This document shows, one piece after another, positions 1 to 8,700 of a DNA stretch of 36,668 nucleotides. The translations under genes were made by a program, and so were the position numbers. The stretch is from an uncultured Collinsella sp. (lineage in GTDB: Bacteria > Actinomycetota > Coriobacteriia > Coriobacteriales > Coriobacteriaceae). The stretch is from contig CATYEN010000022.1 of assembly GCA_958405565.1 (NCBI GenBank), positions 1-36,668 of the forward strand. Direction: 5' to 3'. How positions within the stretch are numbered: position 1 is the first letter of the stretch; every line of letters begins with the position of its first letter. The notes beneath the pieces are model-generated. The model worked only from the letters and a program-made list of their open reading frames with translations, made no database searches and was not told the DNA's origin.

Positions 1-510
1 GCCGCCCAGGCCAAACTGGATATTGCTCTCGGGGTCGAGGATACGCTCCTTAAGAAAGAGGTCAATCGCCTGCGAGCGGCGAAGTGCCGGGTCACCACGC
101 TCGATAAGCAAGGGCTTAAGGCCTGCTTCGGCAAGGGTGAGGGCGGCAAAGAGGCCGGCGCAACCGGCGCCGACAACGATGGGACGCTCCTTGGGCGCAT
201 TGGAGGCAGGGGAGGGGAATGAGGGCACCTCGCCGTCTACCATGCGGATACGCGAGCGGTCACGTTCGGCGACGCTGTCGAGCGCTTCCTGCTCGAGGCG
301 GGGGCTTGTCAACTCGACTCGAAAACTCAAAATAAAATGGACGTCTCGCTTTTTACGGGCGTCGATAGACTTGCGATGGAGCTCGATGGCTTTAATCTGG
401 GAATCCTTGCAACGCAGGGCTCGTTTGGCGGCACGTTTGCCAACGGTAAGGCAGGCGGTTTCGTCACCAGCCTCATCGAGGGACGCGTGGACTTGGGCGA
501 TTTCGATCAT
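1..510 (-). CDS. FAD-dependent dehydrogenase (COG2509 type), 3' part missing
   Basis: This is the N-terminal 170 codons of a flavoprotein; the rest lies beyond the left edge. The start is the ATG at 508-510, preceded on the minus strand by an AAGGAGA ribosome site. The first ~100 residues form a basic N-terminal region with the phrase HFILSFRVEL. Next comes a dinucleotide-binding motif, PIVVGAGCAGLFAALTLAEA (about residues 111-130), then a conserved stretch with ERGD and NIQFGLGG. This layout is typical of the uncharacterised FAD-dependent dehydrogenases of COG2509, related to geranylgeranyl-reductase-like oxidases. The substrate is unknown. It lies downstream of the baiN-like flavoprotein gene on the same strand, with a small hairpin between them, and may be the last gene of the mrp operon. 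Confidence 0.8.
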   Translation of the reverse strand, partial: MIEIAQVHASLDEAGDETACLTVGKRAAKRALRCKDSQIKAIELHRKSIDARKKRDVHFILSFRVELTSPRLEQEALDSVAERDRSRIRMVDGEVPSFPSPASNAPKERPIVVGAGCAGLFAALTLAEAGLKPLLIERGDPALRRSQAIDLFLKERILDPESNIQFGLGG

Positions 511-535
511 CGAGGTCTCCTTAGATGCAAGAAAG

Positions 536-561
536 GGGCCGCCCGGTGTCCCAGACGGCCC
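536..561 (-). terminator. weak hairpin between the two flavoprotein genes
   Basis: A GGGCCG arm at 556-561 pairs with CGGCCC at 536-541, read on the minus strand, and is followed by a CTTTCTT tail. The stem is short and the tail imperfect. It may be a partial terminator or only a processing site between the two minus-strand genes. Confidence 0.35.
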
Positions 562-589
562 GAATGCGTTTTGATTATAGACTGCGCGG

Positions 590-1861
590 CTATAGACTGC
601 TTGCAACGCGAATGCCCGAGATCCAAGCCCATGCAAGGTTAAAGCCTCCGCAATCGGCGTCGATGTCGAGCGCTTCACCGCAGACGTAAAGCGGGGCGTC
701 GACAACGCTGCGCGCGCGTAGGCTGGGTGTTGAGATGCTCTCGACAGATATGCCACCACGCGTGACCTGCGCTGAGCGCTCCTCGGCTGTTCCCTCGACG
801 AGCAACTTAAAGTGTTTGAGGATCGAGACCAGGTGGATGACATCGTTGGAGCCTGGATGGCACTGCTCGAACGCTGTGCAGACGACGCGGGAGAGTTGCG
901 GGGCGAGCATGCCGTCGAGCCAACGGGGATCGCGGGGCGAAAAGCCGCCGAGCAGCTCAACGCGCCGGTTGAGCATATCGAGCAACTCGTCTTTGGAGAG
1001 GTCGGGGAAAACGTCGAGCAGGATCGTATCGCCGTGCTGGATACGACGAGAGAGGTTGAAGACAGCGACGCCCGAGATACCGAAGGTTCGAAACAGCACT
1101 TCACCGTCTTCGTGCCAGAGCTCATTATGATTGTGGGCGAGTGTCAAGCGGGCACGGACGCGCAGGCCATCCAACGTCTTGAGTGCCGCCCGATCGCCGA
1201 CGACCGTTGCCGATACGGGACAGAGGACGGGGCGCAGCGAAGTGAGGGGGAGACTAAACGTATCGGCGATACCGGTGGGGTAGCCGCCCGTGGCGATAAT
1301 TACGGCGTGTGCCTGCAGGGTCGCGTTCTTGCGAGGGACATCGGTGAGCGCTTTCCGAAGCGAGCGGAGTTCCGATTTTCGGTCGTCGTGCTTTTTTGCC
1401 TTGAGCGTCCGCGCTGGACGGTCTATTTGGAGTGCCCAGCCTTCAGAAGCTTTGTGCGCTGAGGCAACGTTGGCTCCACAGATTAAGGTGATACCTAGGC
1501 GGTCGCAAACGTTGAGAAGCGCGTCGCGCACCGATTCGGCGCGAAGGGAGCGCGGGTACAGCCGGCCTTCCTCGGAGGTTGTCATGATGCCCAGCGAGGA
1601 GAAGAACCCCATAAGCTCTTGTTCGGGCTGGGGGCCCATAACGGATTCGACGAATGCGGGGTGGTTATACCGCTGTGGATCAATCGATTCGTTGGAGAGG
1701 TTGCAGCGGCCGTTGCCGGTCGCAAGGAGCTTAAGGCCGCAGGCGACATCGCGCTCAACGATGCAGACGCTTTTGCCAGCGCGTGCGGCCGTAATGGCGG
1801 CGGCGAGGCCTGAAGCCCCGCCGCCGATTACCAGGACGTCATAGAAGGCGCTCGTGTTCAC
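590..1861 (-). CDS. NAD(P)/FAD-dependent oxidoreductase, BaiN/HI0933 (YhiN) family
   Basis: A 423-residue flavoprotein. An N-terminal Rossmann motif, VLVIGGGASGLAAAITAARA (about residues 9-28), is followed by the family hallmark TGNGRCNLSN (about 48-57). The C-terminal FAD motif is GEALDIDADCGGFNLAWAW. Length and motifs fit the HI0933/YhiN family, which includes BaiN of clostridial bile acid metabolism, but most members have no known substrate. The start is a GTG immediately after the stop codon of the upstream mrp-like gene, so translation is probably coupled and the two form an operon. A GAGG near the end of mrp could serve as ribosome site. The bile acid role should not be assumed from family membership. 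Confidence 0.9.
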   Translation of the reverse strand: MNTSAFYDVLVIGGGASGLAAAITAARAGKSVCIVERDVACGLKLLATGNGRCNLSNESIDPQRYNHPAFVESVMGPQPEQELMGFFSSLGIMTTSEEGRLYPRSLRAESVRDALLNVCDRLGITLICGANVASAHKASEGWALQIDRPARTLKAKKHDDRKSELRSLRKALTDVPRKNATLQAHAVIIATGGYPTGIADTFSLPLTSLRPVLCPVSATVVGDRAALKTLDGLRVRARLTLAHNHNELWHEDGEVLFRTFGISGVAVFNLSRRIQHGDTILLDVFPDLSKDELLDMLNRRVELLGGFSPRDPRWLDGMLAPQLSRVVCTAFEQCHPGSNDVIHLVSILKHFKLLVEGTAEERSAQVTRGGISVESISTPSLRARSVVDAPLYVCGEALDIDADCGGFNLAWAWISGIRVASSL

Positions 1862-2692
1862 TTAGGCCTCGTCGGTCTCGTGCGGGGTAATGGCCTCGAC
1901 GGCAGAGACTGCCTTGGGCAACATGCCATCGGGCAGTGCGGTCTCGACCTCGCCCTTATCGCAGGCCTCGGCGAGTGCCGGATTAATGGGAAGCTTGCCC
2001 AAGATGTCGAGGTTATAGCGCTCTGCGACCTCGGGGAGCTTGCTCTTGCCAAAGACCTCGATCTTCTTGCCGCAGTCGGGGCACTCAATATAGCTCATGT
2101 TCTCGACAATGCCCAGAATGGGGACGTTCATCTTCTCGGCCATGTTGACCGCCTTGGCGACGATCATCGAAACCAGATCCTGCGGGCTCGTGACGATGAC
2201 GATGCCGTCGACGGGCAGCGACTGGAAGACGGTGAGCGCGACGTCGCCTGTTCCCGGAGGCATGTCGACCAGCAGGTAGTCGATGGGGCCCCACGAGGTC
2301 TCGCTCCAGAACTGCCTAATGGCGCCTGCGATGACCGGACCGCGCCAAAGGACGGGGTCGGTCTCGTTTTGGAGCAGCAGGTTGGAGCTCATGACCTTGA
2401 CGCCGTGCTCGGAGATTTCGGGCAGCATAAGGTTGCCAAGGGCATGGACGTGGCGTCCACTCATACCGAACATCTTGGGGATAGAGGGACCGGTGATGTC
2501 GGCATCGAGGACGCCGACCTTGTGGCCGTGACGGGCAAGCTCGGTGGCGATGGCGCCGGTGACAAATGACTTGCCGACACCGCCCTTGCCGGAAAGCACG
2601 GCGATGACGCGCTTGACCTCGGACAGCGTGTTCTCCTTAAATTGCGACGGCGACGTTTGTCCGCCGGCGGCCTGTGCGTGTTCGCAACCCAT
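1862..2692 (-). CDS. mrp: Mrp/NBP35 (ApbC) family Fe-S cluster carrier ATPase
   Basis: A 276-residue P-loop ATPase of the MinD/ParA superfamily that loads or carries Fe-S clusters in the cytoplasm. A deviant Walker A, LSGKGGVGKS, lies near residue 32-41. The switch motif MPPGTGDV follows, and the C-terminal CxxC (ECPDCGKK) is the cluster-binding pair used at the dimer interface. It lacks the N-terminal DUF59 domain of longer Mrp proteins. I chose the ATG at 2690-2692 because AAGGAG sits 6 bases upstream; a further in-frame ATG at 2749 has no such site and lies at the promoter. It is the first gene of a minus-strand operon with the flavoprotein gene that follows. Confidence 0.92.
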   Translation of the reverse strand: MGCEHAQAAGGQTSPSQFKENTLSEVKRVIAVLSGKGGVGKSFVTGAIATELARHGHKVGVLDADITGPSIPKMFGMSGRHVHALGNLMLPEISEHGVKVMSSNLLLQNETDPVLWRGPVIAGAIRQFWSETSWGPIDYLLVDMPPGTGDVALTVFQSLPVDGIVIVTSPQDLVSMIVAKAVNMAEKMNVPILGIVENMSYIECPDCGKKIEVFGKSKLPEVAERYNLDILGKLPINPALAEACDKGEVETALPDGMLPKAVSAVEAITPHETDEA

Positions 2693-2747
2693 GTATGACT
2701 CCTTTGTATATGCTGGGGCCGGGGCCCCGCGATGTGACACGAGCGTC

Positions 2748-2777
2748 ATTGTACCCTCGTTTGCGAGCGGGAGTCAT
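2748..2777 (-). promoter_or_regulatory. putative promoter of the mrp operon
   Basis: On the minus strand, ATGACT (2772-2777) and TACAAT (2748-2753) are separated by 18 bases. They match -35 and -10 consensus at 4 and 5 of 6 positions, about 55 bases before the mrp start. The spacer holds a small CTCG/CGAG inverted repeat. Confidence 0.5.
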
Positions 2778-2785
2778 TTGCGATG

Positions 2786-2826
2786 CGTTTGGGCCGAGCG
2801 TGCTTGCAATACGATGGGCCCAAGCG
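2786..2826 (-). terminator. hairpin downstream of the sulfatase-fold gene
   Basis: A 10-bp stem (2817-2826 with 2786-2795, one G-T pair) encloses a 21-base loop, starting 11 bases after the stop codon of the minus-strand sulfatase gene. There is no clear T-run. It probably separates that gene from the mrp promoter. Confidence 0.45.
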
Positions 2827-2837
2827 AATGGGCGGGC

Positions 2838-4991
2838 TTACTGAACTTTGCTGGCGAACTCGAGGTATTGCATGCGTTGCAGCTTGTCGATCGTCGAGGC
2901 GTAGGGGCTGTCCTCCGATTCCAAGTCGTAGCGCAGCCCGTCGGCACCGAGATAGCCGGCGACATTGATGGTGGGCACATCTGACCTTGTCGCAAGCAGG
3001 GCCTTTTGGTAATTGGTGAGCGGGGCGCCGATCTTATTAAGGGTAATGGCTGCAATCTCGTTTGCCCCGACGGTGTCGTAGACGTTGAGCTCGGTATTGC
3101 CGGCGATCTCATAGTTAGCCCAGACGAGATATGTCGACTGATAGATACGGAAAGCGTGGCTTGCCGTATCTTCCTGAGGGTACAGCTCGTCGTTGAGAGT
3201 CGTTGCGGCGCTCGGCTGATGGTCGCCAAAAAAGACAAGAACAACCGGTCTGCCGATGTTGCGGAGCTCGTTGATAAAGTACTCGAGGTCCCGGTCGGAT
3301 GCGTTGATGCAGGTGAGATAGGTGTTGAGCGCGCTGTTGGCGCCTTCGCTGGCTCCCTCGACCCAATAGTTTGTCAGCTCTTCGGCGGGAACGGTGCCAT
3401 AGTCGTAGCCGCCGTGATTTTGCATCGTGACGTCAAAGATGAACTGCGGCGCTTCGTCGGTTCTAAGCAGGTCGAGTATCTTGTCGTAGGTGACGTAGTC
3501 GCATACGCCGGCATGGTAATAGGGCGCACCTTCGAAATCGCCGATTGAAAGAAAGTCTCCAAAGCCCAGCTGCTGATAGATTTTATCTCGATGGTAGTTG
3601 ACGGGGTTTTGCGGGTGCATAGCGGTAGTGGTATACCCAAGCTCTTTAAGGTCCTTTGCCAGGCTGTTTACGCCATTCATCTGATACAGCTGATAGGGGA
3701 TCTTGCCTAATCCGACAAAGGCCGTTGTCGCTCCGGTCAAAAATTCGAATTCGGAGTTCGCCGTTCCGCCACCGGCGACCGAAGCGAGCATGGTGCCGCG
3801 AACAAGTGTGTCGGGAAGCGAGTTGTAGAATGCGGGGCCGGTGTACCCGGCCGCCTGGAGCTGCTCAAAGCACGAAAGGTCGCTAAAACTCTCATTCATG
3901 ACGGCAACAATCGTCGGCTTGATTTCATTGAACTGGGCAACGGCCGCCGCGCGCTGCTCGCTCGAGCCATATGTGCTGTCGTAGGCGGCGGCGAGCTCCT
4001 GCTCGATGCTCTGCGCCTCATCGGGCGTATAGTCTTCGGGCTTCTCAATGGGCAACTCGTTGACCATTTCGGTGAACGAAGTGATAAAACCCTGAGACGC
4101 ATACGTGGTGATGGGCTGCCAACGGTCAAATCCAAAATCCAGCGCCTGCTCCAAGTCGATGTTGGAAAAGCCTGAGAGCCCCACAACGGTCACTAGCAGA
4201 AAAGCACAGAGGTTAGCGGCGATAGCGGGGAAGACATGGGTGGGCGTACGGAGCTTTCGCGGTCGGATGAGCGAAAGAAGCCCCAGGGAAATCTCCAGCA
4301 GGGCGAGAGAGGTTACGATTCCGGCGGTAAAGGTAAACTCGTATCCCTCGCTCACTTCCATTGCGGTGCCAAGGGCCAAGATATCGCTTGGCAGGATGGC
4401 TTCGCCTTTAAACGTTATGACGAAGTGCTCGGCAATGCCAAGGATGCAGCAGACGACGGGCACGAGAGCCATGACGCCTCCATGACGCTGTCCCAGCAAA
4501 TAAAGGGAGAGCAGAACCGTCGCGAGCAGCCCGACGGAAAACCCGAATGAGTTGGCGGGAATGCGATAGAACGTTTCGTTGCAGGCAATTTCGAGTGAAA
4601 CGAACGAGAGCGCTGAAACAGCGGCGATGACAAGGATGTCACGGCAAATACAGGCAACCGTTCCCGTCGCAAGGTCGGTTTGGTCGATAAGTCCCGAAAC
4701 CAAGGGCTCGACAAGAAGCATGACGGCGGCAGCACCGAGCGCCGAATAAGAAAGGACCCATAGGGAGCTGCCCTCATTTACGAGCAATTGATTCGTAACC
4801 CATGCAGCTACCACGCCGAGCGGGATGAGGAGCGTCGCGCACCAAAAGACGCGGGCAATGGGTGGCTTTTCGTTGCGTTTGATTGAAAAATACACGCGCA
4901 CGACGACGGCGGCCACGATAAGGACGGCGATGAATATGGGCAGATTGGCCATGTCGCTCGAAGTGATTTCAAGGGGGATATCTTCGGTCAT
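2838..4991 (-). CDS. LTA synthase family (sulfatase-fold) membrane protein
   Basis: A 717-residue membrane enzyme. The first ~280 residues contain about seven hydrophobic segments. They are followed by an extracytoplasmic alkaline phosphatase/sulfatase-fold domain. Expected active-site signatures are visible: AVMNESFSDL (metal-binding Glu near 367), GGGTANSEFEFLTG (nucleophilic Thr near 410), MHPQNPVNYHRDKIYQQLGF and VVLVFFGDHQPS (metal-binding Asp-His). This is the layout of LtaS and related phosphoglycerol or phosphoethanolamine transferases that modify cell-surface polymers. The exact polymer is not deducible. I place the start at the ATG of MTEDIPLE, with AGAGGAA upstream; an in-frame ATG 75 bases earlier lacks a ribosome site. 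It is divergent from uvrA and monocistronic in appearance. Confidence 0.88.
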   Translation of the reverse strand: MTEDIPLEITSSDMANLPIFIAVLIVAAVVVRVYFSIKRNEKPPIARVFWCATLLIPLGVVAAWVTNQLLVNEGSSLWVLSYSALGAAAVMLLVEPLVSGLIDQTDLATGTVACICRDILVIAAVSALSFVSLEIACNETFYRIPANSFGFSVGLLATVLLSLYLLGQRHGGVMALVPVVCCILGIAEHFVITFKGEAILPSDILALGTAMEVSEGYEFTFTAGIVTSLALLEISLGLLSLIRPRKLRTPTHVFPAIAANLCAFLLVTVVGLSGFSNIDLEQALDFGFDRWQPITTYASQGFITSFTEMVNELPIEKPEDYTPDEAQSIEQELAAAYDSTYGSSEQRAAAVAQFNEIKPTIVAVMNESFSDLSCFEQLQAAGYTGPAFYNSLPDTLVRGTMLASVAGGGTANSEFEFLTGATTAFVGLGKIPYQLYQMNGVNSLAKDLKELGYTTTAMHPQNPVNYHRDKIYQQLGFGDFLSIGDFEGAPYYHAGVCDYVTYDKILDLLRTDEAPQFIFDVTMQNHGGYDYGTVPAEELTNYWVEGASEGANSALNTYLTCINASDRDLEYFINELRNIGRPVVLVFFGDHQPSAATTLNDELYPQEDTASHAFRIYQSTYLVWANYEIAGNTELNVYDTVGANEIAAITLNKIGAPLTNYQKALLATRSDVPTINVAGYLGADGLRYDLESEDSPYASTIDKLQRMQYLEFASKVQ

Positions 4992-5021
4992 GGACGTTCC
5001 TCTGGTACAGCAAATTAAGTT

Positions 5022-5037
5022 CAGTATTAGATTACTG
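5022..5037. promoter_or_regulatory. inverted repeat in the divergent promoter region
   Basis: CAGTA and TACTG flank a 6-base spacer, 31 bases upstream of the sulfatase gene start and 148 bases upstream of uvrA. The position fits an operator for the minus-strand gene, but the arms are only five bases long. Confidence 0.25.
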
Positions 5038-5109
5038 TAACCTTTCCACGGCATTTCGAGAAACAAAGCGCCCGATACGCAAAGCTAAAGGTCTGCGAAT
5101 CTTGTATTA

Positions 5110-5123
5110 CGAACATCTGTGCG
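5110..5123 (+). promoter_or_regulatory. candidate LexA (SOS) box upstream of uvrA
   Basis: The site reads CGAACATCTGTGCG. It differs by one base from the CGAAC-N4-GTTCG core shared by Gram-positive and actinobacterial LexA operators. It lies 61 bases before the uvrA start. A -10-like TAAACT follows at 5136-5141, so the site could cover the promoter. uvrA is a classical SOS gene, which supports the reading; the single mismatch keeps confidence moderate. Confidence 0.4.
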
Positions 5124-5184
5124 CGTCGAGTGCGCTAAACTCATCGGCAGTATGATTCGATGCAATAGGAGGCAAGGAGCTTCC

Positions 5185-8064
5185 ATGTCTGATTCTTCTA
5201 TCGTTATTCGCGGCGCTCGTGAGCACAACCTCCGTGATATCGATGTTTCCATTCCGCGTGACCAACTCGTGGTCATTACCGGTCTTTCTGGCTCGGGCAA
5301 GAGTTCGCTGGCATTCGACACTATCTATGCCGAGGGCCAGCGTCGATACGTCGAGAGCCTTTCGAGTTATGCGCGCCAGTTCTTGGGCCAGATGGACAAA
5401 CCCGACTTGGATTCAATCGACGGCCTTTCGCCGGCTGTCTCAATTGATCAAAAGACGACATCCAAGAACCCGCGCTCGACGGTTGGCACCGTAACCGAGA
5501 TTTATGACTATCTGCGCCTGCTGTTCGCCCGTGTGGGCACCCCGCACTGTCCCGAATGCGGCCGTGTCATTGAGCGCCAGACGACCGACCAGGTTGCCGA
5601 CAAGGTCTTGGCGGCGGGGGAGGGCCGCCGCGCGTTTGTGCTGGCACCGGTGGTGCGCGGGCGAAAAGGCGAGTACACCAAGCTGTTTGAAGACCTTCGC
5701 GCCGAGGGCTTTAGCCGCGTGCGTGTCGACGGCGAGGTTCGCTCGCTTGATGACTCTATCGATTTGGATAAGAAATTCAAGCACGATATCGAGGTCGTGG
5801 TCGATCGCATCGTGATCCGTGAGAACTCTCTGGGCCGTATCGCCGAGTCCGTTGAACAGGCGACTGCGCTGGCGCACGGCAATGTGAACGTATACTTGCT
5901 GCCCGACCGCGACGCTCCCGAGGGGACCGAAGGCGAGTTGCTGGAGTATTCGCTGGCGTTGGCGTGCCCGGAGCATGGACACTCCATCGATGACCTGCAG
6001 CCGCGCGATTTCTCGTTCAACGCGCCCTATGGCGCGTGCCCCGAGTGCGATGGCCTGGGTTTTAAGAAGACGGTCGATGCCGAGGCCCTAATCGAAGACC
6101 CCTCGAAGTCGATCGCCGACGGGGTCTTTGGCAGCCTGTTTGGCAACTCTAACTACTATCCGCAGATTTTCGCTGCGGTTTGTAAGCACTTCAAGGTGAG
6201 CGTCGATACGCCGTGGGAGGATCTGCCTCCGCGGGTGCGTCGCGCGTTTTTAGACGGCATGGGCGACCAGAAGATTTCGGTCGACTATCAAAAGCTCGAT
6301 GGGCGCCGCAGCCAGTGGGACACCAAGTTCTCGGGCGTGCGCAATATCCTGTACGAGCGCTATACCGAGACGACGAATGAGAACACCAAGGCGCGCTTGG
6401 AGAAGTACATCCGCGAGGAGCCGTGCTCGAGTTGCCATGGTGCTCGTCTGCGCCCCGAGATGCTCGCCGTTACCGTAGGCGGTAAGTCCATTTACGAGGT
6501 CTGCTGCCTATCGTGCCGCGAGTCGCTCGAGTTTTTTGAGGGCTTGGAGCTTACCGAGCGCCAACAATTTATCGGCGGGCGCATCGTTAAGGAAATCCTG
6601 GAGCGTCTGCGCTTTCTGGTCGATGTCGGACTCGACTATCTGACCCTCGACCGTGCCTCGGCGACGCTTTCCGGAGGCGAGGCCCAGCGCATTCGCCTGG
6701 CAACGCAGATCGGCGCCGGCCTCATGGGTGTGCTGTATATTTTGGACGAGCCGTCGATCGGCCTCCATCAGCGCGATAACGAGCGCCTGATCAAGACGCT
6801 TGAGCGCCTACGCGATATCGGCAATACCGTCATCGTCGTCGAGCATGATGAGGATACGATTCGTGCTGCCGACTATGTGATCGACATGGGCCCCGGTGCG
6901 GGCGTGAACGGCGGACACGTGGTCGCCGCGGGAACGCCTGCCGATATCATGGCGTGCCCCGATTCGATGACGGGTGCCTACCTGACCGGCAAGCGAATGA
7001 TTCGGGTTCCCGATGAACGCCGCAAGCCCGGTCGCGGCTGCCTTAAGATCACGGGCGCTCGAGCCAACAACCTCAAAAACGTTACCGCCAAGATCGAGTT
7101 TGGTACGCTTACGGTTGTTACCGGCGTGTCGGGATCGGGCAAGAGCTCCCTGGTTACCGACACCATCGCGCCTGCCCTTACGAATGCCATTCACCGTTCA
7201 ACGCGTCCTGTGGGCCCGTACAAAAAGCTCGAGGGCATCGAGTGTATCGATAAGGTGATCGATATCGACCAGTCGCCGATTGGCCGCACGCCGCGTTCCA
7301 ACCCTGCTACGTACATTGGCCTGTGGGATGATCTTCGCGCGCTGTTTGCGAGTACGCCGGAGTCGAAGGCGCGCGGCTACTCGCCGGGACGTTTCTCCTT
7401 TAACGTGAGCGGCGGTCGCTGCGAAGCATGCAAGGGCGACGGACAAATTAAGATCGAGATGCACTTCCTTCCCGATATCTATGTCCCCTGTGAGGTCTGC
7501 GGCGGCAAACGCTATAACCGCGAGACGCTTGAGGTCACCTACCGTGGTAAGACCATCTCTGACGTGCTCGACATGAGCGTCACCGAGGCGCTGGCCTTCT
7601 TTGGGAATATCCCGCAGATTAAGCGCAAGCTCCAGACGCTGTACGATGTGGGCTTGGGCTACGTGAGCCTGGGCCAGCCCGCCACGACGCTCTCGGGCGG
7701 CGAGGCGCAGCGTGTGAAGCTCGCCAAGGAGCTTCATCGACGCCAGACGGGCAAGACATTCTATATTTTGGACGAGCCGACGACCGGCCTTCATTTTGAG
7801 GACGTCCGCCAGCTGCTCGATGTGCTGCAGCGCTTGGTCGATGCGGGCAACACGGTGCTGGTGATTGAACACAACCTTGATGTCATCAAGGTTGCCGACC
7901 GCCTGATCGATATGGGCCCCGAGGGCGGTAACGGCGGCGGAACCGTCGTGGTTTCGGGCACACCGGAGCAGGTTGCGGACTGTCCGCAGAGTTATACGGG
8001 CAAGTTTTTGGCGCCGTTGCTCAGGCGTGACCGGGAGCGTCAGGCTCAACTTGATGCTCAATAA
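5185..8064 (+). CDS. uvrA: excinuclease ABC subunit A
   Basis: A 959-residue UvrA, the damage-sensing ATPase of nucleotide excision repair, which loads UvrB on lesions. Both ATPase modules are complete. The first Walker A is GLSGSGKSS (33-41) and the second GVSGSGKSS. Signature motifs LSGGEAQRIRLA and LSGGEAQRVKLA occur once each, with Walker B-type ILDEPS and ILDEPT. Zinc-finger cysteine pairs are seen at CPEC (near 115), CPEC/CSSC in the insertion region, and CEACKGDGQ...CEVCGG in the second half. The ATG at 5185 is chosen because GGAGG and AAGGAG lie just upstream; 22 additional in-frame codons before it lack family similarity. uvrC lies about 2.3 kb downstream. Confidence 0.98.
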   Translation: MSDSSIVIRGAREHNLRDIDVSIPRDQLVVITGLSGSGKSSLAFDTIYAEGQRRYVESLSSYARQFLGQMDKPDLDSIDGLSPAVSIDQKTTSKNPRSTVGTVTEIYDYLRLLFARVGTPHCPECGRVIERQTTDQVADKVLAAGEGRRAFVLAPVVRGRKGEYTKLFEDLRAEGFSRVRVDGEVRSLDDSIDLDKKFKHDIEVVVDRIVIRENSLGRIAESVEQATALAHGNVNVYLLPDRDAPEGTEGELLEYSLALACPEHGHSIDDLQPRDFSFNAPYGACPECDGLGFKKTVDAEALIEDPSKSIADGVFGSLFGNSNYYPQIFAAVCKHFKVSVDTPWEDLPPRVRRAFLDGMGDQKISVDYQKLDGRRSQWDTKFSGVRNILYERYTETTNENTKARLEKYIREEPCSSCHGARLRPEMLAVTVGGKSIYEVCCLSCRESLEFFEGLELTERQQFIGGRIVKEILERLRFLVDVGLDYLTLDRASATLSGGEAQRIRLATQIGAGLMGVLYILDEPSIGLHQRDNERLIKTLERLRDIGNTVIVVEHDEDTIRAADYVIDMGPGAGVNGGHVVAAGTPADIMACPDSMTGAYLTGKRMIRVPDERRKPGRGCLKITGARANNLKNVTAKIEFGTLTVVTGVSGSGKSSLVTDTIAPALTNAIHRSTRPVGPYKKLEGIECIDKVIDIDQSPIGRTPRSNPATYIGLWDDLRALFASTPESKARGYSPGRFSFNVSGGRCEACKGDGQIKIEMHFLPDIYVPCEVCGGKRYNRETLEVTYRGKTISDVLDMSVTEALAFFGNIPQIKRKLQTLYDVGLGYVSLGQPATTLSGGEAQRVKLAKELHRRQTGKTFYILDEPTTGLHFEDVRQLLDVLQRLVDAGNTVLVIEHNLDVIKVADRLIDMGPEGGNGGGTVVVSGTPEQVADCPQSYTGKFLAPLLRRDRERQAQLDAQ

Positions 8065-8084
8065 ATAGGCGATTCAGTTTATGG

Positions 8085-8115
8085 GCGCCATCGACTCCTT
8101 GTGATTCGATGGCGC
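8085..8115 (+). terminator. hairpin after uvrA
   Basis: A perfect 10-bp stem (8085-8094 with 8106-8115) encloses an 11-base loop 20 bases after the uvrA stop. The tail is only weakly T-rich, so termination may be partial. Confidence 0.55.
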
Positions 8116-8196
8116 TTGCTGTGTCGAAGTGACGTATGCAGCCGAATTGGACATATACTTAATCCTTGCGTCCGAATGCGAGGGAAAGGATATGCC

Positions 8197-8697
8197 ATGG
8201 CAAAGGCTGTAAAGACGCCAAAAACCAATGCGATACGCGAGCTGGAAAGCGCCGGCATTTCCTATGTTCTACATACGTACGAAGACGATGGTGATGAGTC
8301 GGCGGGCCTGGGGGTCGCGATTTCGGAGCAGCTTGGCGAGGAGCCCGGTCAAGGATTTAAGACCTTGGTCTGCGTGACGCCGTCCAACGATCACGTCGTG
8401 TGCTGCATCCCTGTTGCCGACGAGCTCGATCTAAAGTCCGCCGCGCGTGCCGCGGGGGAGAAGTCCTTGGCCATGATGCATGTGAAGGATTTGCTTGCGG
8501 CGACTGGCTACGTTCGCGGCGGCTGCAGTCCGGTCGGTATGAAAAAACGCTACCGGACGCTCATTGATGAGACATGTGTCCTTTGGGATACCATTTTTAT
8601 TTCGGGAGGCAAGCGTGGTTATCAGCTCGAGCTTGCACCTGATGATTTAATTGCATTTTGCGGGGCGACAGTTGCCGCGATTACGAGAGAGGACTGA
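8197..8697 (+). CDS. ybaK: YbaK/EbsC family Cys-tRNA(Pro)/mischarged-tRNA deacylase
   Basis: A 166-residue single-domain protein of the YbaK/ProX editing family. Members hydrolyse Cys-tRNA(Pro) or other mischarged tRNAs in trans. The N-terminus TPKTNAIRELESAGISY is characteristic of the bacterial YbaK group. The central FKTLVCVT contains the conserved lysine, and GGCSPVGMKKR matches the substrate-pocket loop. I chose the ATG at 8197, preceded by GAGGGAAAGG; upstream in-frame residues are not family-like. The gene ends three bases before the murJ start, so the two are probably co-transcribed although their functions are unrelated. Confidence 0.9.
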   Translation: MAKAVKTPKTNAIRELESAGISYVLHTYEDDGDESAGLGVAISEQLGEEPGQGFKTLVCVTPSNDHVVCCIPVADELDLKSAARAAGEKSLAMMHVKDLLAATGYVRGGCSPVGMKKRYRTLIDETCVLWDTIFISGGKRGYQLELAPDDLIAFCGATVAAITRED

Positions 8698-8700
8698 GCG

